A stretch of 64,000 bases of DNA from Ascaris suum (taxonomy: Eukaryota; Nematoda; Chromadorea; Rhabditida; Ascarididae): positions 7,982,366 through 8,046,365 of the forward strand of contig CM024170.1 in the NCBI GenBank assembly GCA_013433145.1, written 5' to 3'. The notes under the pieces were generated by a model. It worked only from the letters and a program-made list of their open reading frames with translations. It made no database searches and was not told the origin of the DNA. Positions 41,601-53,300 of this stretch are shown here, one piece after another (the stretch's first letter is position 1; each line of letters begins with the position of its first letter). The translations under genes were made by a program, and so were the position numbers.

Positions 41601-44600
41601 TGCTGTCCGAAATGTCACATCTTGAAATCACATTTCAAATCGCGTGCAAAATTCCTAAACAGCGTCACTGGTCATATATGTTTAAAGCGATTTCATCGTC
41701 CTAAAGTCGTCCTTGCGGCCACCTTTCCATATCTCGAAGCTCTTGAAGAGTGAAAATGAATTCTTTATGAGCTGGAAATACGTCAAGCACTTCGGAGCTT
41801 TTCATCGTCGATCCCATCACAAAACGAAAAGAGAAGAAGCGTAAAAGAGAAGCCGACACAACTTGCGCGTTTATGTTTTGCTCACCCCATCAACCACTTC
41901 ATAACTCAGATAGATGAGTAATTATATGTAGCGATGCCTTTATTCTTTAAATGATCTGACGGGCAAATACTTCACAAACGATTCGCTTTTCTATGACCCA
42001 ACAGGAAAAACCATTTATATGGCGCAAGGATGCGCAAAACGCACACAAATTTCTTACGTCTTTCAATGTCCGCAACTGTCTTTGAAATGGTGAGACCAAC
42101 TTGAGAGACAGGAGACTATCCGGCCATCAACACTCCAACTTTCGCAATTTATGAAGTGATAGCGTTGTACTTTTTATGAGACAATTTCAATAGTTAAGTC
42201 GAATGCGGGATTGACCAGTTAATCTGGTGACTGAAACCCAATCCAGTTAGCCTTAAAAAGTAGATATTCTCTATTCGCTTATAGATTTTTGCTGCATTAG
42301 CAAAATGTCACCTTTGCGAACCCTCAAGTTTGCAGTCAATGAAAGATATGCAAAGAACGGATGAAGCAGCAGGCGGGAAGGTGAAACAGTAGCTAAACGG
42401 ACAAGAGGAATACTGAAGAGGACCACAACGCTTATTCTATCCCTTATGAAAGAGCACTTACTTTCGCATCTTTTGCAAGACGGTGAACGGTTTTCTTCCT
42501 TCTTTTAGCTTGCAAAGCCTTGGCACGATCCAAGAGCGCAGGATCGATAATGATTCGTCGTGTGGGCATTGGCCATTCGATCGGTACCTTGCCGGTTTTT
42601 CTCTTGAAACGTGCTTCATATTCTTTGCAAAATTCTGAACGTAAATGAGTTTATCCTTCCCATTTTTCGAATGGGGCTGCAGCTTCAGCTGCGAATAGAA
42701 CTAGAGAGACATCGTGGAACAAAAAACTTCGTGAACTCTTCTTCCAATCTCTGTTGGGACTTAAGGGGAAATCTGCTAAGCTGTCCGGATTCCAGCTGGT
42801 AATCGGGCGCAATTTGCGATTATCCTCTTCCCATTTTTGGACGACAGCAATTTAACCTATGATTCTCATCAACTTCGAAACGTATTCCAACGCATCTATG
42901 AGAGCTTCATTAGGTTTTTCATCATCTGTTAAATTTTCAAATTTCTCTGCGCTAAGAAAACTTCTTTTTGATTAAATTGGCGGCTGCTTCTGCCCGTCCT
43001 CGCCGACCTTAGTACGTCAATCTCGCCCTTTTTTGCATTAATTACAGTTTGAAAGTGCCGATTCTGAGGAGCGATGAAATAACTTTGGTTGTTCCTAATG
43101 TGGCTATCGTCTCTTCAGCTGAAAAGTCGGGGTCATATTTCTTAAGGCGAGCATATCTGCTGGCCTATGGTAGCATGGAAGGGTGGGAATGTGCGGCTTC
43201 TAATTTGGCAGGCTAACGAGTGATCAGGATTCCGGAGAAGCGGATTTCAGATCCCGGCGTCCAGTTACCTTGCAGTTTATTGCAATTTGCATGAAAGTCG
43301 CTATAGCTATATTCCCTTACCTCCATGGCCACTTACTCAAGGACAACTAAGCTTTATCAGAGCATTCTTTTTGGTCTTCTTCAGCCTGTTGTTTCATCTC
43401 GTGATTTAAGGACGTCAATAACAGCTAAGTTGACTCAATTATCGCAGTAAGGACCAGCAAAAAATTATCTCTTCCAGTTCTCGAATTCTTGGGCTCGGCA
43501 TTTTCTTTACCGGACTAGGCGAAGGAAACTCGTGGGAAATAGGCACACTTTGGATGGTGGGAACCGGCGAAAACAACCGGGAGATGCTATCCTGGAAGGT
43601 GCTTTGTGTTAGCTCCTACTTTAATGAGCACAACTGATGTCTTATTCTGTTAATATTCAGTGGGAGAAGGTTAAGAGTCACTCCCTGCTAGTCTAACCAG
43701 GAAACCAAGCCAGCGGGCCCACTGAGTTCCGATTAAAGTCCAGTTTTGTTCAGTTTAATCATATCGATTTATTTAATAGTAACACTTACTCCAGTTAATT
43801 TACTCACTGGTTACAGTCACTGGATCAACGACACCTCTGTTGATAAGTCTTTGAATAGTTGCGTAGTATATGAAAAGGAATTGATCAAAAGTCTGTACAG
43901 CGCCTGCACGTTGCGAACGCAAATCCCATAACAACGACGGCACCGAGCGCTCTTTCCCGGCTCGAAGGCATCTGAATCTTGGACAGTATTGGATCCTAAC
44001 GGCGGTAGCATCGGTGGTTGAGTATGCCAGAGAATTCTTTGAAGTGATAGCATCTGATCACTTGGTATGTGTAATTTTCCTTAGGCGAGCGCAGCGTTGG
44101 AAAATTCGTACATAAATCCTCGATCAGATAATGTGAACTTCTTAACTGTTGAAAGAGCGTTAGGCCTTCGAAACGCCAATTTGTACACCCCGAGGTCTAA
44201 AACTTATCGCATCGTCCACTTTGCGCACGAAAAGCGAATTCCTGTTAGAGCAGTAATTCTCGCTCTCTCCTGCGACATTCACTTAGCAGCTTTCGAAGAA
44301 TCAGCGAGCAACATCGGAAAAGATGTGGAAAAGCGCAACAGGGGAACTAGACAACAGGGGCCTTTCACAGCTTAACCCTTCAGACCGGCTTGTTGCAAAC
44401 AATTTTTTTTAAAGTATCACAAGAATAATACTTTATTCTACTTGAACATATCCTCAGCTCGGAATCATATACTTTGCAATTTCATCAAGATGCAGTATTC
44501 GCAAAATTGTTTCGCCTTTCTGTTTTAGTGAACAGTGAGATATCTTTTCTAATTTGTTATCCGTGCAAAAGATGTTGGATATCTTTCTACTTGCAAAGAG

Positions 44601-47600
44601 CATCAAAAGATGTTGGCGCTTCGTCCTGAATGTCACGCTACAATGACAAATAGTCTAATAAATTTTCACTCGTTGCAAACTTGTTTCATATTAGTTCCCA
44701 TGTCAGAGCCAATGCTTTCCTCCCAGCGTAAACGGTCGGTTTCATTATTTTTATTGCATTCAAATTGCTGAAAGATATTTGATGTTGTCGAGGATTTAAC
44801 AATGTTGTTTACGTCGAAAGTATCCTTTAAATTGCACCCAGCTTATTGGAAAATGTTGACCGCAAACAATCGTTTATTCGTCAAAGTGCTATTTCGATGT
44901 TTAAAAAACATTAGGCTCGAGTGTGCTTGTATCATAAAAAACTTGAAGGCGCAAAGCATTTTCATGCTCTGACAATTAGGAAGTTTTCTCGAAAGTTACT
45001 GTCTGCAAAGCAGCATTGTAAAACGATTTGCCGAACTATTTGCCACTCACCGGTACACTAACTCCAGCATGACGAACGTGCCACTACGTCCAATGCCAGC
45101 CGAGCAATGTACTACAGTTGGCCACTTCACTGTATGCGATATGCCGTGTAATGTATACGGTGTTATTAAATGCCTTGGCGCGAATCGATCTGGCCAACCC
45201 TTCCACTGGAAATGACGTAGTCTTCTCGTTTCTTCACCATATGTCACAGAGAAGACAGTAAGGAAAACATCCTCTCGACATTGCATCTGTAATTGCTAGC
45301 GTAATCGGAGACTTGAATGAGCACGGAAGTGTGGGCAATCCAGAAAAACTATCTGATCCGTGCATGCAAACAGTACGAGCGAAGTGTCATTTGCATCATT
45401 ATACCTAACGCTTGAAACCGAATTGTGCCAGTATGTGCAAATAAACCAACTGCAGTTTACTGAAGAATATGATATGGCTGGCGCGATATGTGCTTTTTAG
45501 AACTTAGTTTATCTGCCATGGCAACACAGTTTTGATGCTTGTCTATCGAACAGTAATAAAAACACCATTCATGTCTGGCCGGTCGCTGGGACGCACGCTT
45601 GTAAGGAGAAGCTTCCGCTCATTAGCGGTTAATTGCTAGCGCAATTATCTACAGATAAGATGGAACCTACATCAATGTTTGAAATAATAATCCCATTAAA
45701 GTGTTTCGATTCGCCATTTTTAGTCGGCCAATAAGGTGCGCATTTCTCACTGCCTTCCTCGCATAATTCACATAGCATTATAATGAGTTCGACATGCTCT
45801 TGCCAGATCATTCGCCAGAAATCCGCCACTGTGTTTTCCATTGGACCCTGAACAGCATACGATGAAGACATCATTGAAAAGGTGACTGGCCAAGAAAGGT
45901 GGAAGGGTTCTCACACCACAATGGTATCAGCTTTGATTTCAAATAAGAAAATACATTGCTGCGTAGGTTATGAGATAGCGCATCTACGTAGTCTGATTCA
46001 TAAAACAACGATTGCACACGAAGTTACAAAATAAAAGAAGAAAACAAATTTAAAAACTCGAGATTGAAAGCATGCAATTCACATCACATTTGTTTGTTTA
46101 TGAAAAGGGAAACGTCTCTAGTTCTTCAGAAGATGGATCGCCGCTAACAATACTGAACTGCCACCATATGCAAAGCTAAGGCATGAATTCAAAAATAAGC
46201 AGTAAATAAATGAACCGTTGCTCGGATGTCGCTCTACTAAGAACGTGAATTTGTTTCCTCGTGGGGTGGTTAAGCCAGCGACTGCTAACGAAGTCTTACA
46301 ACATTCAAATCCGCTGGGTAGAGAGATTCAAATCCACTAAACCGTTCGAATTTTAATTAGGCATGCAAACAAGCGGCCGCAAGTGCACAGGAAGATAGAC
46401 AGATATATCAGACACTATGCAAAAACACGTAACCAACCTGAGTGCAAATGAATTTCTTTTCAAGGAATTTGTGTGATATCCAACTCGCATGGATAAAATC
46501 ACCAGTGAATTTTGGCATCGGTTTGAGCACAACTCGACTATCATCTAGACAAACAATATCTGCAAGAGAATCAAATTCCACCTTGAAATTATGGAAATTT
46601 TGTAGTAAAGAAGCCCGGATTAAAATTTTGCTTCAGAAGGAAAAATTCCGATGAGCAGCTTATTTGATTTTTGTCTAGTGGTATTACGGTGGATGATTGC
46701 GATTGAGTTACACAGATATGAAGGATTTCACAGGGGACCGCCATGTGTAACTTCATGGTGCCATCTGTTCGATCTGCATGTTATATTGAACTCCACCTCT
46801 CTTAGACTTGATCACTCATCGCGTCATCAGCCTTTTACCAAATTATGCAGGTTTATGAAGCATTCCAACAAATATCTCAAATGTTACTTACCATGGTAGC
46901 GACATTTCTTGGTGTTCAGTTCGTGTGCGTGTTTCGTAAGTTCATGTGGACATGGGCCACGCACTTGAATTTCGTGGAACAACCTTTTGAAATCGTCAAT
47001 GCCCATTGTGTTGATCTTCCCGGCGAAATTTACCATCGCTACAATCCTGAAAGTGACTGATCTCGTCATGTTTGCTAGCAATAAAAAACTTTAGTTTTCT
47101 AGAACGGCAGTGTGAAATCTTCTGATCCAGTTGATTGACTAGTATTGCCGAACAGCTTGCCACTACTCACTATTGTTCGTATATTTATTAGCAATAGTTT
47201 TGAAGAGGATGAGGATGAGGAATTAACTCTTCGGCAAAATGAACCGAAAAGAAGATATTGAGGAAAATTTAGTCAATATACTTATGTGTGTGAAGATGCA
47301 CTGTTCTAATGCATCTCCCATTTAATCGTCGAATTACCCCATCAAAACGTCAAATCATACCAGCTGCTCATATGCAATGTGAATTGAGAATGGCATCGGT
47401 ATTTTCTATGCGATATAAACTGTAGAGTAAAACTCACTCGGCAAGTCTCTCTTTGGATATTTTAGCAGTGCTGCAAAATGTTATCGTTTTTGTTGAAGCA
47501 GATTTCGACACAACACTTGATTCCGTTGACGTTGAGGCCGATTTTGGTGTCACCGATTCGTTCGAGTTTTCTTTCGCTGTCTTCAATCCACTGCAATTGA

Positions 47601-48666
47601 CTGAACAATGTTGAGTTGATATAAACCCATTAAACAGCAACACTCCTTCCGCTTCTTTCCCTTCCCTCCCCACCCTTCTTCGCTCCACCTGTCCTCCTCC
47701 TCATAATTCCTTCTCCAACTGTTTTTTACAGCAGAAATGGTGTATCCTCGTCACAATAACTTAATCAGCACCAAAGTTTTCTTGACCTTTGCTGCCGTGC
47801 TCGGGGTCCACAGCAACAGTCAAGCTCGAAGTTATCACCTACTGCTATCGTAACTTGGAGCCCCTTGGCTCTTTAGCACACAAGGGCCCGAGACGCATTC
47901 CAATGGCATGAAGGAAGCACTTCGCGGCGCACCCACCATTTTTTAACTCCACGTCCACGCCGAATCGCCGACGGACTCGACCGAACGCCCTCCATCGATG
48001 AAGCTATCAAAGTGATGCGTGGGGAACGATTCGATTTATTAAATAAGCTCTTTGTGAATGCAAAAAAACCAAATTCAAGAGTCTAGGGGCTGAGCTTACG
48101 AATTCAAAGCAGTCCAAATTAAAATATTCAAAAATAATTTCGATAGCCCCGCCTCGCTCCGAACTTGCCATACTATCATTTTAAACGGTTGAAAATCTAT
48201 GCCAAAAGGCTTCTATTGCTGAGCGCCTTTTCCGGTGACGGGTTTTCAAATCTGGTAAGCGACGATGCATGATTTTACAGCGGACCGCTTAGTCAACACG
48301 GCTTTTTTGGTAGGCTTGTTGCTAAGATGTTTAGAGCAGCACTGCAGCCAACAACGATGAGTTTTACCTTAGCATTCGTGCACAGTTGTTTAGAAGTAAA
48401 TGTGTACATTTGCATATCCCACGCATTTTTGCATATATGTACATTAACATTACATATCTTGCATGTCTATTGCAATCTTCTTACAGAACCGACTTTCTGA
48501 CAACGACAAGCATTAGATGCACTCTGCTGTTCCATATAGCCCCAAACGGTACGCATTTCACAGTTGTGCCGATCGAAGACTGGTCGAAGAGAGGATATCT
48601 GTCATCTCATTAAGGCATCAGCGCACACAGAGGGGAGGAGGGGGTGACAAGGGCTTACCGAGCCAT
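38604..48666 (-). CDS. Nematode-type non-receptor protein tyrosine phosphatase with long disordered tail
   Basis: Exons in transcript order: 48659-48666, 47438-47590, 46892-47046, 46438-46559, 45671-45847, 45051-45286, 43808-43971, 42462-42634, 40254-41150, 38604-38735. All junctions are in phase, giving 738 residues. Residues 4-53 are Ser/Thr/Lys rich. The PTP domain spans about residues 65-335: [18 protein letters not shown] (phosphotyrosine loop), [28 protein letters not shown] (WPD loop, Asp about 238), [12 protein letters not shown] (P-loop, Cys about 266, Arg about 272), and [15 protein letters not shown] (Q loop). All catalytic residues are present, so it should hydrolyse phosphotyrosine. 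The usual KNRY asparagine is cysteine here. The tail has a basic segment (about 340-396) and then a 299-residue acidic/Ser-rich exon. No transmembrane segment is seen. The family is strongly expanded in nematodes; the exact orthologue is unknown. The first and last exons are less certain than the rest. Confidence 0.9.
40254..41150 (-). other. PTP exon 9: 299-residue disordered Ser/Lys/Glu-rich tail
   Basis: A single open exon lies between ATTACAG and GTGAGC, phase 0 at both ends. It is rich in Ser, Lys, Glu, Asp and Pro with few aromatics, so it is expected to be disordered. Three imperfect repeats spaced about 20 residues apart begin [19 protein letters not shown] and SKEDLRSPK. The many Ser-Lys and Ser-Pro pairs could be kinase sites (inference). 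I recognise no known domain. Confidence 0.85.
45051..45286 (-). other. PTP catalytic exon with WPD loop and [10 protein letters not shown] signature
   Basis: The exon opens after CAATTACAG and ends CG before GTGAGT (phase 2). It encodes the general-acid loop WPD at about 45,188-45,196 and the P-loop [12 protein letters not shown]. The nucleophilic cysteine codon (TGC) is at 45,104-45,106. No inactivating change is seen, unlike many pseudophosphatases of this family. Confidence 0.95.
48659..48666 (-). other. Candidate 8-nt initiator exon of the PTP gene
   Basis: On the minus strand ATG GCT CG is followed directly by a GTAAGC donor. Its phase 2 end joins in frame to exon 2 (47,590), giving [21 protein letters not shown] acceptor 13 nt before the ATG could be a spliced-leader site. 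Exon 2 has no better in-frame start. The join is phase-consistent but very short, so chance is possible. Confidence 0.5.
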
Positions 48667-50333
48667 GGAAACTCCACCGCTAACAACAGTGGCAAATCTA
48701 AAAACTGGCTGCGTGTCAAAAAACTAACAGCCATTCAAAGTATTCGATATGAGACTACAAATGAGTAACACCTCTTCCCCCCCCCCCCCCTCAGTGACTT
48801 CCCCTTCCCCGTCCTCTGCAGCAGCGTTTGATCTCGCAATAAGCAGTCGTTTCTTCTCCGCGCTTATTCTCTCCTCCATTGTTGAACCGATCTGCCTTCT
48901 GTACGTCGGTATCCTCAAATAATAGCGCCTATGCTTCGAAAGTGTGCTCTTTGTCAACATATAATTGGCGTGTTTTGTGAACCGTAATGTTCAGGATGGT
49001 TCCTGCATCTTCTGTTAAATGGTTTGTTGCGTGCATGAAAGAACAAAACTCATTCCCCATGAAGCTCTCAAACGCTTGATTCGCCCACATCGCACCTGCA
49101 GTCTACATTCCCCAATTGATTGACCACCACGCTAAGCGTACTGATTAGAAGCAGAACCTCCGCCGCCGCATGCCCTTTTAATTTTGTGTAACTGACGTTG
49201 AGTTCCGGGTACGTCCCTCTTCAGACGGAATTAAATAGAAGCTTTTGTTAGGCGCAAAATTTGGCGTAATGATGAGTAACTGAACGAGCGAATTCTAACT
49301 TAACATCCCAACAAGGCAGACAAGCAGAGAGCCAAATCTAGTGCAGTGACCGGTAAAGCTCCATTAAAAGTGTTTATCAACATACAATTAAAAGCACAGA
49401 TACCGCAACACAACGCTTAAAGGCGCTAAAAAGAGCGGAATGGATGACAAGCGAAGAAGATCATAGTGCATTTGTGGGCAAAACGTATTTTACAAGAGCA
49501 TCAGGTTAAGAGTAAAACGAAGTGAACATGTAAAATAAACAAATATTTCCCAACGGAAAAATCACGACGTGAGGGTCGGAGACTCTGACAATAGTCAAAC
49601 ATTTTAAGACAAAATTTAAAAAGCGAACGTGCAACATTGAAACGCTCACAGCGACAATTCGAATGCACTGCATCGGTGTGGCTGCAGAAGAAGAACACGA
49701 CCTGTGGCGAGTGGAACTCCTCAATTTGTAGTCCGATTCCAATCGTTGTTATAAAATTGTGCGACACTTTTTCACCATTCTCTATACTCACTTTTTGACG
49801 TTCTCCCACTTCAGAACGTTAGAAACGTCATTCAAAAAATCTCATAATGGATGGCACCTTTCCAAAATTCATAATTTTGAAGTACATAAATGACGCTGAG
49901 GTGAAACATATAGCAATACAGATAAAATGCGATAAACGATCGTTCCACACTAAAAATCACGCAAAAAACAAACAAATCAGCTGTTATAAGCGAACAAAAA
50001 TTACAGCACATCACAGATGCCACGAGTGAAAGCAGTCAATTCAGCACTGTGGAACTACTCTGCTTATTCGAGGACCTCTTTCAGGAACACGTTTGAATGG
50101 AATATGAATTGCAAAAATCGCAAAAACAGGACACATGTCGTGCCCCCTCAGTCGGCATCACGTTGCAAGAAGCAGCGAAAGGTCATATCTCGCATTCTAA
50201 ACTGAGGCCACTGAGGATTTTGGCACAAATTATTTGTAAATACAACACAAGAAAGCCTCTAGTGGATTAGCGGATCTGATGTTACCACAAACTTTTCACT
50301 GCGTTTCATCAAATTCCAAGCCGCCTTATTGTT
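48667..50333. other. Spacer between anillin 3' end and PTP 5' end
   Basis: About 1.7 kb separate the two same-strand genes, longer than typical nematode operon spacers. It includes the C14 tract. I see no confident gene here and no canonical poly(A) hexamer close to the anillin stop. Confidence 0.5.
48777..48790. repeat. C14 homopolymer
   Basis: Fourteen consecutive C on the plus strand, a site prone to length error. On the minus strand it falls in an open frame with MEERISAEKKRLL, so any exon there would have an unreliable frame. Confidence 0.9.
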
Positions 50334-53300
50334 TTAGTCACAAATAATCATAAAAGGATCACGAAAGTGAGGAACCAATCCCTCTTTCTCTTTGCTTCCA
50401 CCATCTGACACTAACCGAGGACGTTGCTTTTGGACATCACTAAGCAAATGATTCGATGAAGTAGACAGGGGAAACGTTTCACCGTCAGATGGAAGAAAGC
50501 AAACAAATGATTGGGAAACGTCAGCTCTAGAAATAAATATTAACATATATGAAAGCGCGCTCATGGAACAGGTTACATACCGAAACCTGATTAGGGACCG
50601 CTAAATTGACGTCACTTCCGGCAGCTGCAAATCTCAAGGCATCGTATATTTAGCATGTGGGAGTATCTACAGTCGGGCTGCATTTGACATGGGAATATAA
50701 AACAGGAACAGAATATAGTAACCGACAATGTTGACCATAGTAGTCGAAAGGCTCCACCCTCTTCCCTCTTTCTAAAAATATTTGGCCAAACGAAGATTTA
50801 TAAACGCCGCTGAAATAACTATGAAACTTTTCGTGTGGTCAAACACTTAGAATTGCCGAAATATTATATTACTGGCGTTGAGGGAAGACAAATGGTCCCT
50901 CAGATGTCATCCACGTCTTATAAAATATAAAAGAGAAGAAGAAATAAGACAACATTCATGAACTTTTTCTGCAAACAAAAAACAGTTTCACGCTTCTGAC
51001 GCAGTCGTATCTTCGTCCACAACTTGAGGCGATTTTATCTCAACTCACAGGAACTTGTATTCAGAAATCAATTCGAAGTTATCTAGAGGACGAGAACATC
51101 AGTATGAACGACTGGAGAATGAAGACATTTCTACTTCTTCGTCAGAAATACGGAGAAAAACGCAAATACTTCGTCGACAAAAATCTCGCCAATCATCGAT
51201 AGCTATTGCACCCAACCCGCTATAATTCTCTAAAGTAAAATGAATGATTTCATCAGGGGAAGGCTAAAAAGATGTTGATTTCACAAATAAACTGAAATGC
51301 ACTGAAAACTAGAAGTAATAGTCGGTGATCTTTCAGTACACATCAATGCAGCGGCAAAAAAGAACGATGAGAGAACAGAGAAGGAACAACTCGAAGTGGC
51401 GCCATTTTGTCGAAGCACTATGCACAACTGAGTACAGCAATATTGAACTTACTGTCGTGGATTCCAAAGCGTCAAATTTGTTAATGAGCCATTCATTACT
51501 CTCAGCCACGTATGCATCTCGTCTTTTCGATCGGCCGCCATTAATACCCTTCAAATCAACGCAACGATGAGAGTCTCTGAAGGACAGCTTCCAAATGAAT
51601 ATTTCTCGAAAACTCAAAATGGAAATAAAGCTTCAATAACAGATTCACGCTCTGCAAATATGCCTAAAAGCAACTAACTGAAAAAACAAACGGAAGATAA
51701 CGACTTTAACGCAGAACGATTCACCATCCACTTTAGTTGTATCTCAGAATTCAATACCATTTAGCGGGCTGTACCTGAATACTGCGACGAATGGCTGCGA
51801 AAGATGCTTAACGCAGCACGAACAAAATGGTGACCGTTATGTACTGTGTACTGTTAGACCTGCAGCACCCCGATAGTGCTATAAGGATGCGATCTGCTTG
51901 CGCCATAGAAAAGAAGCGAATTAATCGATCATTCCAGCAACGGAAAAAATGAAAAAACAAAACGAATAAGCTTCACTACTAACCTAATTTTGTCTCGTTT
52001 CCCACAATGATTCTCGCTTGGTACCCAAACGTCGACTTGCATTGAGTTCGGGTATGGACAGTTCTCCATGGGAACTGCCTTAATTTCGTTACATGCGCAA
52101 GTACGCAGATCAATGCTCACAACTGGCGCCTAAAACCATACGACAACCTTCAACACAAAGAAATTCCCACTCTCGACTATTCCCTTCCGTCAGGATTTCA
52201 CACTGCAAAAGCCTCGACAATGAGTGTAACTTCTGCCAGGAAAACACTTCACATTCCCAATGGTACAATATCGTAGATTATCGCCCAGACTCTCTCTACA
52301 AAAAACGCAACCAGCAAACACCTCTTCTCACCAACAGAATTCAGACCTTCATGGCAGATGGTCTAACAGTGTACATGTCCCTAGTTCGACCTCACCTTCA
52401 TTTCCCTTATCAAATGCAACAACATTCAATGCGGCATCATTCATATTCCTTCGCCTCAAAATACTTAAAATATACATAAATACTCAAGTGCTTAAAAAAA
52501 CAAATAATTAGGAAAAAAGAATTTCATCATTGATAAGAAAGTATGTAGTAAACGCATCATAAAACAACTAAGCAATAAAAAATGATAGTAAATATCAAAG
52601 GCATGACGCGACCTTAGTCGTCTCATCTTCAGGATATCGCCAGAATCGCAACTGCCCTTCACCAAGGACACACCAAAAACGAGTCCACGATGCCATATTT
52701 TCCACATCCTGATAGAGACTCTGGAATCAAACCATTTCCTTCATTGTTTCCTTCTTGGCAAATCGCTAAGCTTTGATACGACTCTGAGCTGGCAATAAAC
52801 ATGCAGCAGTGAGAGACTAGACTAGGTTTGCAGGCAAGACGCTTTGCATTTAAATAATCGAGCGCGTTCATCGTTGCGTACCGGTTACCGCGTGGCCGGT
52901 TGTAAGTGGACTCTGAGCACACCCCTTCGCTCCATCCTATCAAATCATTCCAGTCAGCACCCTCTTTGGGGTGAGTGCAGTGCAGCAAGTCCCAACCTGA
53001 GAGGTGGAAGACGAGTCTAAACCCTATCTTCACACGACCTTACAAGTTCATCTGAGCAAAAGTGGGAGGAACGATATGAAAAGGCGTTTATTCATAAAGC
53101 GATTTATTGATTAAAGCAAATAAATAAAGCGAATAAGCGCAACGCCCTCTACCTTAACCTGATGGTGATCCATCATGATGACTCACTATTCTTAGGTTTC
53201 GAGCAATACTGCTTTTCTTACTGAATCCTATCATAGCGCAAATAAATCCACACTTTTCTCTGAGTATTTCCTATTACCAAACATTAACGCATAATCCGTA

